Shown here piece after piece: positions 48,289 to 64,000 of a stretch of 64,000 bases of DNA (the stretch's first letter is position 1; each line of letters opens with the position of its first letter). A program made the position numbers and the translations under genes. The DNA comes from Lepturacanthus savala (Eukaryota; Chordata; Actinopteri; Scombriformes; Trichiuridae): NCBI GenBank assembly GCA_030544235.1, contig CM060469.1, forward strand, positions 13,448,017 to 13,512,016, in the 5' to 3' direction. The notes under the pieces are model-generated. The model saw only the letters and a list, made by a program, of their open reading frames with translations, made no database searches and was not told the origin of the DNA.

Positions 48289-51200
48289 CGCTCGGAGAAT
48301 CGGATTGTTTGTTTAATCATTAACTAAAAATAAAAGACTCCTCGCGGTCGCCTAAAACTCCCCCCCCCTTTTCTTCTGTTGTGTGGCATGAGACGAGTGA
48401 GCGGTGTGTCAGGAACGACTGGAGAGAGAGCGGGGGTGGGGGTCTTAACCTCACAGCCTTGCCAACGCCACACTACCCCCGCTCTGTTGATTAGATAGTA
48501 CCCGTTTTCCTCACGTGGTGGGAACAATTGAGATCTCTGCAGTGTTAGCAGGTGTTGCGTCCAATGGTGTTTGATTATTGCTATGCTCAATCTTGATAAA
48601 GTCTGCTTACCAGCCGCCTCCCATGTTCTGGACTGTCACTGTTAACAACGCTGCCCATTTAGCATGTCAGAAACTGTAACGCTGATAAATTGATAGATAA
48701 TTCTCATACCATTCTTTATGTAAATAATTGACAATTCCAATATGCAGCGTACGAATGTGCTTAGCGCAAACAAACAAAGCAAAATAAAACAATATAATAA
48801 TAACAAAAAAAAAAAGAACTTCTGCAAGCCTGCCAGGTTAGTTTTTGTCGGTCTGTGAACAGCTGTTCCTCAGATGCTTTTTTTTTTTCTTCTTGGATAT
48901 TGTTATAACAGGATGTTTTCACATTCCCATTTTCTAAATCATCCTTAAATGTCACCCTGAATCCAACATTAGCAATAAAAAAAAGAGGAAGAAAAAGAAA
49001 ATAAGAAGAAGAAGACAAAGAAGAATATGATGGTCTGAGATAAGGTATCATCTGAAGATGGAGGCAGGAAGCACACACCACTATGGCCACTGGAGGCCGT
49101 GCCAAATGCTTTTTTCTTTTGCCAGATCAATGTCAGATACTGGCAGATGACTGGAAAATATGTCAGCTTTACTTTCCAGAAATGGACAGATCTTGGCCAT
49201 GTGCTGCCTAATTGTGGGCAGTGTTTTACCATCTGTTAGGAGTAGATATAATTTTCTGACAGAGTGATCAGATATGGTTCAAATTTACTATCATTATCCT
49301 AAATGAGGAATATGTATTTATTTATAGCATGATTTGGAGCTATCTTGTTATTCATGGGTTAGGGACGATGTGTTCAGCTACTCATTTGGGTGAGGGCCAG
49401 AATGCGTTCAGTTGCCAACCAAAAAAAAAAAAAAAAATACACAACAATGCTTCACTGGTTTTTGATCAGCACAGAAATCAAGTCATAACTGTTTCTGGAA
49501 TTATTTTCGCCAACTCACAGCGGGAAACTAAGACTTTTTGTTGTTCTTCACTTAATTGTTGTATGTTGCCTAAATTAACGGTAATTGTATTTCATGGAAT
49601 AACACTGATTCTTGCATCCTTCCCTGTTTGTAAACTACGCATTGAAAACATGTTTTACAAACCATTAAGCTCACAAATTTATTCACACAAATAAAACCAG
49701 CCATCTGTAATTTAGCATTATTTCAGTGCATTAGGAACAGAACATTTAACTCAGCCATAATTTTAGGCTTTGAATTAAAGCTTGGATGAGAAGGCACTCT
49801 AAAAAGGAGTGCCGTGTGGACACAGGATATCACACAAGAGTGTGAAAATGTCATGTGGAGAGTTTATGAATATGAAACAGGGTTAAATTGAGATGCAGTA
49901 TAGCATTCTGTGTAGCCGACATCCTATCATTTAACTTGGTTGGGTGTAGAGGAATATAAATGATATAAAATCAGCGTTGTTATGCTGTGCAAATGGCAAT
50001 AACAGTTTCCTTTTTTTATTTTGGAAAAGAGTACTGCAAGAAATTGCTTCATTCTCAGACATTTACCACCTGTGCAACACGTTCTGATATCGCATCACTT
50101 CCAGAGCAGATTTCGGGATTTCAAGACCAAGGACATCTACGGGCCTTAAAAAGCCTCCGCCCGCTGGATTCAGCAGGCATGCAATACCAAAACAGCGAGA
50201 TTTCCGTCTCTTCCTACACACTAACACATTCACAGGCATACACACGCTCCCTCACAAATGCATCCCGCTGACAACCCAACATTCCTAATCCCTCCTCATC
50301 ATGGCTGCCTGAGCCCTCAGGGTTCCAGTCATTCGCCGTGTATCTACCACAGGATACTGATGCTGCTGTGTTGTCTGCCTCAGGTGCAGGTGTGTTAGTG
50401 TGCATTTGTGTGTGTGTGTGTGTGTGTATGTTAAAACGGGAATTAGCAAGGTAAATACCATACTAACCTTCAAAGTGCTCACCTGCAACTTAATGCCTGC
50501 TGTGGTCAATTGGTTTTAAAATCACCAGTGATATAACGGGTCATGAATATTGCTTTACGAGCATAAGCATATAGCTTGTACCCATATTAAATGTATTTAT
50601 TTATATTCCAATAAAAAACCCATAATTTTAAAGCATAAATTCTGTAAGACAAGAGCGTGTGTGATAGCTTGTGCTTGATAAGCCTAATTAATAAAGAAAA
50701 AACACAGGCTTCTCGCAGCTCTCTGACTCACATTATAAGTGAGGACAAAGGCAACGACATGATCTTAATCAAAATGACAAGAACATTAAAAATGTAGCAT
50801 TGCTCAACACAGAGCAAAGATAAGAATCGATTTGGGCTGCTGATGATGGTTATCACCATTAATTATTGAATTAGTTCTCCATTATCATAGAAGTGCACTG
50901 CTGCATCCTTAAGGGAAGGGACACGAGCATGTTTCTCTCTGCTAATGTACAATTTGAGTTCTCTGCTATGCTACATATTGCCCCCCGGGCTAAATTCACA
51001 CTTACAAGATCAACATGTAAACATAACATACTCATTTTATCTCTACGTCTCAGACTGGCGCTGTCTGCCTCTTTTGCTTCCGCCTCTCCCCGTTTGTCTT
51101 TATCTCGCTTAGAAATGTGCCAGTGGATTGGAGGCTAGCAGCGCGATAGCCAGATCTCCGGCTCCTGCCTGTAGTAACTGCAGAGTCCCGTGTGTTGTGA

Positions 51201-51835
51201 GCCTGTGATCCTGTGATCCTGCGAGCCTGCGGCCCATCAGAAACACCATGTCCCTCTAGGTGCATTAATCCGACAGGCAGGGTTCGGCGGCTGAGGGCTG
51301 GGGTCTAGCTATCTCCCGCTTTGGCCTCCCAGGATGGCCCTGCTTAGGCAGAGGAGCTCCCCACTGACCCCCAGGCTACAGGGGCTCTGAGATTAGCAGC
51401 ACTCCCCATACTTTGTATCTGTCACAGGCCAGTGCTGTGGGGATGGACGGGCCTGGATTAGCACAGGGGAGAGGAGAGCTATTCTACATTTCACACACAG
51501 CTAAGAGGGGATTCAGGATTCTGGTCACTGCCTACTGAGAGATGGGGTGTAGATGAGAGTTTCGGGAGGTATTGCCTGTGGATGTGCGTTGGTCGTTCCT
51601 ACGATGTTTGACGTCGAATTAAAATAAAGATTAGGAAGTTAATCCTATGGTTTGAGGGATATACTTTATGGTCGACATGATCTTAATTCACTAGGGGAGA
51701 TGTCCCATCACGCTTAACGCACGGCATGCACCGCAATATTCAAGACATGTTTTTTTTTTGTGGTTAAACGCCTCCATCGATTTCACACACAACATGAAGA
51801 CCTTTTTATAAACCCCATATCAAAGAGTCTGGCTA
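48289..51835. other. No gene seen
   Basis: Unique sequence with A/T runs (48806-48816, 48880-48888, 49421-49437), a purine-rich patch near 48979-49025 and a short TG run at 50407-50427. The GC-richer patch 51120-51500 includes a ctgtgatcctgtgatcctg duplication at about 51204-51222. No exon recognised. Confidence 0.4.
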
Positions 51836-54179
51836 TTAGTCAAGACTAATAGCTTTGTCTAAATGTTGCGCAGAACCAAAGCTAAAGAAGAATGTCCGTT
51901 CAGAATTGCCTTTGACTAGTTTCGGTGTAGTGTTTAAGAACACGTTCTCATTCAGTGAGACACAATGGGTTGGAGTGGATAATCCAGCAGCAAACATAAT
52001 GCTAATCGGACACTCAATCATCCTAAACAATACACGGTAGACACTAAATATGAAGATGATTGTATAGTTCACATGAATGGTGGCCCTGCAGGTTTCCAGG
52101 TGTCATTGATAACAGAGCATTGTGAAGGCTCATTACCATATGTTTTAGCTATTGTCATTAGCCTGCTATTTGTCGGTCAAAAGACCCTGACACAGAGAGA
52201 AGGAGTGCTCATTTATCATAAACACACACCAGTGATTCAGAAGCTCACAAAGAAGCCTTGCATCTGTGCATTAATATTCATTGCTTCATTGGCATCGTGC
52301 AATACTTTTTCCTCTTTTTTTTCCCCTCAGTTTGACTCGAAGAACTTGAACTTTCTCACAGCTTTCCCTGTAAAGTGTTTCCTCTAGTTTTGTGTCATTC
52401 TTCCCCACTTTGTATAATGGCGATAAGGTTAAGAGCTTGAGTAAAAGTGATCACATTGTATATTCCCAAGACAACGTACACAACGATTTCGACAGAGACG
52501 AGTTTTTGAGGCATCTCTGCAAACACTTCGATGTATCTGTTCAACCCAGTGAGGACGACTGTCTCAGATGGGAGGACGCACAGATAGAGCCACCTTTCAG
52601 GCCTCCCGGCTTAGCCTTGCTGGCTTCCGACAGCCAGATTCATCAGTGGCTCATCTGTGCCGTTTACACTGTTTAATTGTCTGACAGTTCCTGTTTATGC
52701 TGTGTCACTTCCAATCCTCTCCGTTTCCATTAAACAGCTGAGCTTTCCTTCAATAAAAGAGCAGCATTCGGAATTTGCCAGTAGCTACGCTGCTGGACGT
52801 GATCAAACAGAACCGGGGCTGTCCGGCTTCCTGCAGACGTCACACTCGTGTCCTGGACTAGGTCGATCCACTCTTAAAGCACGGCTTGTGTGGAGGGTGT
52901 GCATGCGAGTATGTGTGTGTGTGTGCATGCCTTTGCCTGCGTGTGACTCAGTTCCCCCTACAGCCGGTCGGTTTCTGCCAGACATCTCAAAGTGGGAGGC
53001 CTGATCAAGAGTCAGTTGAGCCTTTGAAATCTGTTATAAATAAGACGGTTAAGAGGACCTGCATGGGCAGTGATCCTGGATCGCTACTATAAGAAGCTTG
53101 ATATATACGGGTCATTGACTTAAGATGACTTATTAGCACACACACGCTGCAGGTAATGGAAGCGTAGTTATACAAGCTTGCACTTTGCATGCCGTGATTA
53201 TTCAACCTTCAACAACTCCTATATAACCGGGAACAGTGGGCTCAGGGGAGAGAACGAGTGAACGAGACCGAGAGAGAGCAAAACAGACAGCTAGAGGGTG
53301 GAAAGAGAGTCGGTGGAGAGAGTCCGAGAGACAGGGAGAGAGAGCACGCCTGCAAAGATGAAAGACAATGCAATCAATAAGATATATAAGATAACAAATA
53401 ATGCCCAGGGTATCTCATTAATCGTAACATAGGCTTATTATGCTGAGCGTAGGTTTATAAAGCTGGGTCACTTTGACTCTCTTTATTGAAATATCAGCAA
53501 AGGTGAGAGGAGGTAAAAACTTGCAGTAGGTTCAGCAAAAATATGGGACAGAAGGTCACCCACTGTCCGCGAGGATGCTGTTTGTTTTTTTCTCTTTAGT
53601 TTACCATAAGAGGCCATATTCGCAAAGAGCAGAGGGAGTAAAAGGAAGTAGATTCCTGTATAAAAAATAGCCCGCACATTCAGTTCTACATTTCAAACCA
53701 TGCAAACTGTCCAGAGCAATAGTCCTACTATAACAATTTGTTGTTGCATATCAGGTTGTGTGTGAGTTGTGGCGTGTTATTGCAGACACTGTGATGACAT
53801 TGGACCCTCCGTCATTCTTCCCTTCATGCGTAAGAGGAAGAAAATGATAGCTTATCCCTCGATGCCCTTGAAGCAAGGTGTCTCTGCATAGTATATCCAT
53901 CACAATCAACTCCAGATCATTTATATTAAATGCTGTCTTTTTTTTTCTTTTTTTTTTTTTTTCCTAAGCTACATCCTGTAATATGTCGTTCCGAATGGAG
54001 GGTGAATTTAAACAGAGCAATAAACAGTGATCGGCGCATACAACTTGTCCTTCTAATTTACAGCCTGCAGCCGGGCACCGGGCTAAGGAGAGAGGAAGGT
54101 TGGGAGTCCAGATGCATAATGACCTACACATTTCCACCTGATCTCTATTCTCTAGGTGCCATGGCTTTCTGCCATAAAG
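51836..54179. other. No gene seen; purine-rich patch
   Basis: Unique sequence. About 53240-53345 is dominated by gagagag/gagaacgag-type purines. A T run lies near 53949-53962. No exon or transposon recognised. Confidence 0.4.
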
Positions 54180-54420
54180 GTGCGTAAAATCCATTAACAC
54201 AGACCACGGTTTACAAAGAGTAATATAGCAATTTCCATAAATGCAGTGTCTGTTGGTCTTTCCATTAATCTTGATGACATTTTTGCATGATAATTTATTT
54301 ATATGAATACACATCACCACTTTTAATAGCAAATTAATAAAATGAACCTTTATTAGCATAAAATCTGGCTTGTAGGTGTGATTTGGATTACAGTCCCTCA
54401 GCGGCTGGGTCAAAACCGAG
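54180..54420. promoter_or_regulatory. Candidate conserved non-coding element
   Basis: Repeat-free 240 bp packed with motifs: aaaatccattaacacag, tccattaatcttgatgac, ttttgcatgataattta, agcaaattaataaaatg, ctttattagcataaaatc and gatttggattacag (ggatta, Otx/Pitx-like). This is among the most enhancer-like stretches of the window. Frames on both strands give no recognisable protein. Confidence 0.45.
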
Positions 54421-57272
<2,852 letters not shown>

Positions 57273-58009
57273 GGAGGGGGTTGGGGGGGTGTAGAGGAAA
57301 AGAAGACAAGGGGGAGGGATCGACATGCAGAGGCTTTCAGTGCTGAACTGAAGAGCCCTTAACAAAATGAGAGGGCTGGTCTGGATGGCTTCCATGGGCC
57401 TCTGTGGGCCTCAGCAGGCCAGGAGCTGGATGAAAGCATGCTATGATGTATCCACAGGCTTAGAGGGTTGAAAACATCTGGGGCCTGAAACAAGATCCCA
57501 ACCTGACTCATCTTGTCTTCAAGGCGAAAAACTATTGCAGCTTTAAATGTGTATTTTGTGTGTATGTGTGTGTGTGTATGCCTGTGTGTGTGCGTGAGAC
57601 AAATGCTGCCGCTGTGTTCGTGCGGACTATGCGCTGTGGACACTGGAAGAGGATTAATGTTATACTTGGAGGACAAACGTAACATGTGGAATCTGTCAAT
57701 TGTTGCTGATCACTCCATGTAGCCTTGAATTTAATGGAAATCTTATATTTCCCTCTGGTGAACAGCTAATTCTGCGCTGTTGACATTATCAGTAATACGG
57801 TCACATCTGAGGACAGAGATTCAGACCAATAAATAAACATCAGTCAAGAAGACACAGATTAAGCAGTTATCACCGCTGCCTGCAGCCATGATGAGCCGCC
57901 GTGAGTGACTGTACCAGTTGCCCTTTACTGTGGTGCAAATTACATGCAGAAGTGGCATGTCAGACATGTGTGACTGTTGGCCTATGAATACATAGGCAGT
58001 AATCAACAT
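57273..58009. other. No gene seen
   Basis: Unique sequence with short TG runs near 57557-57590; nothing recognised. Confidence 0.4.
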
Positions 58010-58080
58010 TGTTTAAAATGCTCATTTGCATATGCATGCATCATTAATTCTATGCAAATTAGGCAGTGGGGACTGCACTA
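58010..58080. promoter_or_regulatory. Candidate enhancer core with inverted octamer pair
   Basis: atttgcat (58024-58031) and atgcaaat (58052-58059) are the POU-factor octamer in opposite orientations; the 9-bp atttgcata is exactly inverted. Between them lie the palindrome atgcatgcat (58032-58041) and cattaatt. The layout fits POU/homeodomain binding. Confidence 0.5.
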
Positions 58081-59859
58081 GTGTGACTCTCCTTGTAACC
58101 CAATAGTATAGCTGTCAGAGGAAGGTTACTAAGGTAGGCAAAGTCATTAGTTTATAACAATCCTTCCATATAGATGCAGTCTTTCTCTTGATGATTAATG
58201 ACCACGATGAGCAAAAAGTAACTTTTCAGTGATGTATGCTCTTTTGTGTGCTTTTCTATGTCATATACAGTACAGTGATATGCACACAAAGGGGGCCTAC
58301 AGAGAATTAAAGATAAGAAGCTGTCTACGCACGTTTGTGCCATAAGTGCATCCACACGTTATGAAAGACCTGAGTTTATCCCTCAAACCATGGTAATGTT
58401 TCTTTTTCTTCAATTATGCATGAACTACTTAAGGAGCATAATTTATAAGTGATTATTTATTTTCTTTGCGTGATCCAGTATGAACATCATAGCTTGACCT
58501 GATTTGCATTAGGCTGGGATTACGGTATGTTGGACAGAGCATCTTGTGAAATATTGCGCGCTCAATCACGAAAGAGAATATCTGTCCGTGCACTTACAGT
58601 GGACCGAAACGCCACTGAAAAATTGAAGCGCTTCTTTAATAAGAAATCAGTGTTGTCACAGAAAAAAAAAAAAAAAAGTGGTGGTGGAAGTGCCTCCTTT
58701 ATGTTCTACATACAGCAGGTTCAAGTACGTGCCAAAATGTTCACGTACTTATCAGGGTCTGTGAAACAATATAACGATGATACTCTCCATGAACCCGGTA
58801 TGTATAATGCAGGAGAGATGCTCTAATAACAAAAAATACAACATCAATAATGCATTCGTGAGAATGGACTCACGCAAACTGCTCTCACACCTACTACTTC
58901 TGTGGTTCCGCAGACACTCTCTTTTTCTGCTCTGGAATGAATCAGTCTGGCAGGGGGGAAAACGTTGGCCTCAGCAAATATAGATGAGAATGACACCTGG
59001 AGTTTGAGAAGTTGGAGAGGCATCTAATAACGCCGCTCCCCTCCCCTCCTTCGCCATGTATCCCCTTAGCTGATGCGTCGCTTCCGGAGGGGCCTGAGAA
59101 GACGCATGATGACAGCCATGCTCAGAGGAAGATGGTAACAAGATGTGATGCATAACACATGAGAGAGGCTGGGGTGTCATTACAGAGGGATGAGCAGGCT
59201 TCATCAAGCACATCACAAATACATTTTAGATGACACCTCCACTTGTGATGCGCTTACTTCAGAGGAAATAACATTTATTACCCTGTTATGTTTATTGGAA
59301 ATATGCAGATGTGTTAGACAGCTGCAGAGGACCCGGGGTGTAGATAAATTACAGAATTACCATTTGTTTTCCATAAACTTTTTCTATTATTTTAAAACAC
59401 TTTTCTTTCTTTGTGTTTTTTTTCTATAGAGAATATTATGTATTAGTATTCTGATGGTGATAGACTGTCCCTTTTCACTGCTGCGCTCAGAATAAATTTG
59501 ATATGCCTGGATGCCTGCAGTAGACTTTGTTTTGCTTCCAAAAAGAGGTTGTTCAATAAATATCCAAGCCCCATATTTTTCCAGTGAGAGAGCATCCCAA
59601 AAAATCTGTTATGATTGCACAGGAAAAGCGCCTTTGAAAAGTCATGTAAATGAACCATTTAGCAGAATCCTCCTCCGTGTGACATTAGTCTTTGGCCAAA
59701 ATATTACAACCCTGCAAACTCTATTTAAATCATGTGTTTACAGTTTTAGACCTGGGGGGGTTTCCTTTTTGTAATTCCTGCTTACAATAGATCAAGCCAT
59801 GAAAAAACAAGAATCCACCACATATAAGCAGTATATTACATGTATATCTAAAACTAATA
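58081..59859. other. No gene seen
   Basis: Unique sequence with an A run near 58662-58676. A 99-codon frame on + (58527-58826) has no recognisable domain. Confidence 0.4.
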
Positions 59860-60040
59860 TAATAATACACTTGGCATTTCTTTTGTGCACATTGATCCTG
59901 TCTGTTGGCTATGTATTGTAATATATTGTATTTAAATTGTTGCAGCTGTGTGTATTATTATGTACTATTGCCCAAGTCAAATTTCCTTCGGGCCACTAAT
60001 GTATATCTTACTTTACCTTGGACAGAATATGGATATGGAT
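59860..60040 (+). mobile_element. Retrotransposon-tail-like remnant
   Basis: Phrases ttgtgcacattgatcctgtc, tattgtaatatattgtat and caagtcaaatttccttcggg resemble the 3' region of fish LINE copies that usually run into 'aataaagtatctatc'. The expected terminal tandem is degraded. Attribution is from memory. Confidence 0.35.
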
Positions 60041-60970
60041 TTTGAAATTTTGACATTCATTATTTTTGAGTTTATTAATATGTCCTGGATATAAGGTTAA
60101 GAATCCCAAAGACCTGTGCATCCACAATTTTTTAAGCATCGCTGGAGAAGGGCCTATTTCTGTGTTTCCTGTATTCCACCTCTGCTATTCCCTTGCTGAA
60201 ATCTTCAGGGCTTCCCAGTAGTCTGCAGGGATGATGCAGGGAAACAGAAGAGAGAGGAACAAAAATCTGCTGAGCTATTAAAAGTTCTTATAGAGCGTGA
60301 GGGAAGGGGAGGGGCGGGGGGCAATACTGGTTTCCTCTGCTTGCCTGTTAGCTAATAAAAATGCTTACATACAATGAGAGAAATACACAAGAGCAATCAA
60401 TATTTTATGTAACAGCTCAGGCTGGGCCTGCAGAAGTGAAGGGGGAGAGATGAAAAATGGATCGCAGGAATCCAGTGCAGTGATTTACAAGAATTATGTC
60501 ATCCATCTGATAGACAGAGAGAGATGAGGACTAAATAATTCCGGGCCTCCACGTCCGTTTATGTGATCATGAGTGCGAAAGTCGGATTTAAGTGCCACCC
60601 GGGATCCTTAGGGTCTAAAGAGAGCAGGAAAGAATGAGAAAGTGCAACCTAATCTAAATTCAGCTGGCTCCTGCCTCTCGCCCCTAGTCAAGCCCCTTCC
60701 CCTGTCCCAACCCTGAAGCTCTGTGGTACGCCACCACACTCCACACCATGTCACCATCCACATTCTCCTTCTCTGCTCAATGTTCCATGACAACAAGGTG
60801 AGACGGACAGCAGAGGTTAGGCTGAACAGCTGCTTCCTGGGTTGGAAATTCCAGGCATTGAGGGCCATCTGTCTATATGTTCACTGATGTATATGGGAGC
60901 CATCTATCAGGCTGCTAGCCCTGCAGCTGCTTGGGCTGTTACAGCCCTGTCTGCCACCCGCCCGCCTGCT
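60041..60970. other. No gene seen
   Basis: Unique sequence without recognised exon or transposon. Confidence 0.4.
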
Positions 60971-61018
60971 TGCCTGCCTGCCTGCCTGCCTGCCTGCTCG
61001 CCTGCTTGCCTGGCTGGC
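60971..61018. repeat. Imperfect (CCTG)n tract
   Basis: About twelve CCTG-type units with a few changes (ctcg, cttg, ggctgg). Confidence 0.9.
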
Positions 61019-61486
61019 TTCTCTCAGCCTCAACCCCAATACAATGAGAGCTCCTTCTTCACTTTGTGTCACACAGAATGGGCTGATTTGATTAAGTCCT
61101 GGGCTCTCATTATGTTAGGTAGGGGTGTAGAATTTCAATGATAATCCATAATGCATGACCGGGGGTTTTGTTGCCATGGTGACATAAATTCAAGGTTACC
61201 AGCTCAGACGCATAATTGGGTGCGCATTGAGCGCTGAAGAGGTGCTGTTAAAATTCCCCTCATGAAAGTGGAGCATCAATCATGCTGTCGCAGATTGCAA
61301 AGTACTCATAATCAGATGAAATGCTTGGCAGAGAGAAAACGTCACAACAGGACAGGGCTTCCTACTCTTTGAAAACTAATCTAGCATTTGAGAAGGGACT
61401 ATGAGACAACTTAACATATTTCGGGGTTTTGTTGTCTTTCGTTCTTCTTTTTTTTTTCCTCGCTCCACAGACCGTCCTCTATGGCT

Positions 61487-61487
<1 letters not shown>
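61019..61487. promoter_or_regulatory. Candidate regulatory patch with RFX X-box-like site
   Basis: gttgccatggtgac (61170-61183) matches the RFX X-box pattern GTNRCC-N2-RGYAAC on the minus strand. Around it are aatgataatccataatgc, agacgcataattgggtg and atcaatcatgctg. By chance about one X-box of this degeneracy is expected in a window this size, so the site alone is weak; the surrounding motif density adds some support. Confidence 0.3.

Positions 61488-61519
<32 letters not shown>
61488..61519. repeat. (T)32 homopolymer
   Basis: Thirty-two consecutive T. Could be a minus-strand poly-A remnant, but no retroelement body was recognised beside it. Confidence 0.97.
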
Positions 61520-61520
<1 letters not shown>

Positions 61521-61797
61521 TACAGTAAGTTGGTCTCAGTTCATTTGGCCCTTATCTTGCTCTCCCAGGCAGGAATATACCCCCAGTCTGTACAGCTCCC
61601 CCCAAATGATGGAAATCAATTCACACAAGAGATCAGGACCTCTATGACAAGCAGAGCCTCCAGCTCCAGGCTCATCAGACCCATTTGAACGGCAGACAAA
61701 AGCAAAAGATTTCTGCCCCTTGTGCCTTCTCCTGAAATCCCATTGAAAATCTACTCATGCCTTCTCCAATCTGCGCCACAGTTCTTTTATTGATGCT

Positions 61798-61840
61798 CCC
61801 CCCCCCCCACCCCCCCCCTTTTTTTTTGGGAAAGGGGGGG
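61798..61840. repeat. C/T/G tract cluster
   Basis: Twelve C, A, eight C, nine T, ggg, aaa, then seven G. The C and G tracts are complementary and can fold into a short hairpin. Confidence 0.9.
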
Positions 61841-64000
61841 ATCGACAAGGGGATGTGCTCGCTTGGAGGCGTGTGTGGGACGGGAATCGTGCCGGTCCCC
61901 TGGATAAAACCTTTTCTTTTTTTTTTTTTCTCTCCCTTCCACCCTCCCTTCTACTTCTGGCATCACTAACGAGAAAAAAAAAATCGAAGAACTGATGATT
62001 GGCTTGAAGCTACTTGTTAGTCGGTGGAAAGTTTTATTTATTTATTTATTTTTATATAACCAGTGCGAAGATTGTCAGAAATAGAACTAAAAGCATGAAG
62101 TTTTGTAGGTCATTGTTATTGTGCAATCCAGGGTGCACTAACCATGGTTGTCTGTCCTGACGCTGGCAGGTTGAATCATCACAATCATGTGAGCTCTATC
62201 CTGAGATACCCCCCGTCCATCAATGCAACACTGCTATAATTCTTCTATGGTTAATAACCATAAATCAAATGAGATTCATAAACCATTAAGATGGTGCTTA
62301 TTATCTCTTACACTAGGTAGTTCAGATATTCATAGCCTGGAGGTACGTGCCTTCAAACCAATAATCTGCTCCATCTCTGCAATATTTCCCTCTTTTTATC
62401 ACATGAATTATGCTTTGTGTCATAATTTACCAGAACATTCCTCATCACAAGAGTCAGCCGCTGTACTGAATTCATTTTCGCTGCTTGTACACCACACCGG
62501 TGTACACCTTTTTTTCCCAGAACCTCTTACTAACATGGATAGGCGTGAATTACAAGGTCAAATGTCGCTCGCGGTTCACGATATACGGCGCAGATTGTGC
62601 TTTCGGAGTCGGAAAGTGCAGCGCCTAGGTGTATGAAAAATTAATGCAGTTTTCTTTAACTCCAGGTGCAAGTCTACTCTTAAAAAAAAAAAAAAAAAAA
62701 GAAAGGCAACAAACACATTTGGGAGTTTCAGCAGTGCTCAAGCATCAAATTAAGGCCCTACAAGAAGACATCCGTGTATGCCAGTCACGGCTCACCTTCA
62801 AAAGCTCTGTGTACAGCAGTCAAAGCCATTTTGTTTGAGAGTACAAAGGCAAACAGGTTATTAAAAGGAAGGCTTTAAAAATTCGAGAGACAGACATTCT
62901 CTTTCAAGTCCAATTTTCCCCCACTACTGTATTTGCCACCTATCATTCCGATGAGCGCGCTGCTTTAAAGTGACTCAACAGGGTTCCTGCCAAAGATCTG
63001 ATTCAAGTTTTTAATGAGCCCCGTCATTCCTGCAACTGCTGTCACAGGTGTGGATCCGCTGATGCTGAAGCTCTGTGGGATTTAACACAGGTCCTACCAA
63101 GTCAATTAAAGAGTATAAGCTATTCACACAGAACAAGCGGCGTAACTTATGCATGGAGCGGCTTTGTTTTCCACCACTGCCGCTCTTTTATCGCTCTTGA
63201 ACATCCGTGTCTTGCAGATGACGACACAGAAGCCTCTCACCCCAAGAAATGCGCCCGTCTCTGATCAATTCTCTTGATTTCCAGCTCACATGTCCATGTT
63301 TATTCCTGGGTGAATTACTTTTGAGTGCCTTACTTACTTATTATCAGAACTACATTCTTATAAGAGATCGGACTCTTACGTTAGGTTGTTCATCTTTGGG
63401 ATTTGTTTTTCTTTTGAGCGGTCCAGTGTTCCCACCTCTGTGTGTACATGTGCGTATCTATGGGAAAGATAGAGAGAGAGGGAGAGGGTGTGAGAGAGAG
63501 GAAAGAGGCCTGTAATTCCCTGTCCTCCACATGAACCCCTGATACTGTCCCATATGTTATATTTACCCATTTCACTTGTCAAAGGGCTGATGTGTAGCTT
63601 GTATGGAGAACAAACATGTGTTCCAAATGTGTGTCAGTAATGCTATGCAGTGACCTGACCCCGGCGCGTATTTATGTGCACGTACCGTACCATGCCGTCC
63701 TGTGTTTTATTCTGAATATAAGCAATGTGGAGTTGGAGTGACACTGCTTAGTGGACACAAGGCTACCCAGGCAGGGAAAAAAAATAAACCGATAGAGGTG
63801 CAATTTGAGAATTCGAAGCAAAGGAGGAAGGAAGCGGAATGGGGGTGGGTGGGTAGAGGGAAGCGCGAGGGAGAGAACAGGAGGAATGTATTGGTCAAGC
63901 ACACAGAGTGTCAACAAAGCAGTGTAAAGACTTGTCACTCTTGGTCACTGCGCTTACTGCTCGGCGACTGGAGAGGAATGCGCTGGTCATTCACCCCCTA
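61841..64000. other. No gene seen; ATTT and A tracts
   Basis: Contains an (ATTT) run near 62036-62054, a 19-base A run at 62682-62700 and a GA-rich patch near 63468-63506. A 137-codon frame on + (62223-62636) has no recognisable domain. The region 62530-62640 is CpG-bearing and repeat-free but undistinguished. Confidence 0.4.

Noticed and set aside
47835..48323. 162-codon frame on the plus strand
   Set aside because: Crosses a cct-rich stretch and a T run; the Ser/Pro/Phe composition follows the bases rather than a protein family.
62223..62636. 137-codon frame on the plus strand
   Set aside because: No domain recognised and no supporting gene context.

Overview
This window looks like non-coding nuclear DNA of a ray-finned (teleost) fish, probably a spiny-rayed (percomorph) one. 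The case rests on a pair of Mermaid/DANA-type tRNA-derived SINEs at the left end, several small inverted-repeat DNA elements and retrotransposon tails of a kind I know from fish genomes, and very long uninterrupted dinucleotide arrays (TG, AC, CT, AT). No bacterial, viral or organellar gene organisation is visible. Species and chromosome cannot be told from the sequence.

No protein-coding exon, tRNA, rRNA or known microRNA could be supported. The open frames present are short, lack recognisable domains, overlap on both strands, or are read through simple repeats. The longest (242 codons near 29.0-29.7 kb) exists because a tandem-repeat unit has no stop in any frame. The window therefore reads as a gene desert or a large intron.

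Layout. 0-5 kb: two SINE copies in opposite orientation with target-site duplications, a 179-bp hAT-type MITE with an 8-bp target duplication, a second inverted-repeat element, a fish repeat copy and a ~470-bp element with terminal inverted repeats. 5-16 kb: mostly unique sequence with islands rich in homeodomain/POU-like motifs (candidate conserved non-coding elements), one dispersed repeat and a 210-bp polypurine tract. 16-29 kb: another inverted-repeat element, a 64-bp CT array, more candidate regulatory islands and two repeat remnants. 29-31 kb: a perfect 20-bp-stem hairpin, a 16-unit minisatellite whose units mimic splice acceptors, and an element with a 13-bp inverted repeat. 32-46 kb: homopolymer and AT/AC arrays, a diverged direct repeat pair (36.4 and 39.1 kb), a retrotransposon 3' tail, and a tandem duplication with an 18-bp-stem palindrome. 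46-64 kb: a GC-rich island, a canonical CTCF-type site, octamer-bearing and homeobox-rich islands, a >130-bp pure TG array and several tract repeats.

If the island candidates are real enhancers, the natural reading is a regulatory landscape around a developmental gene outside the window, with a possible CTCF boundary at 48.3 kb. That is inference. I found no evidence of a new gene system here. The most distinctive local structures are the acceptor-like minisatellite with its nearby hairpin and the inverted octamer pair at 58.0 kb.
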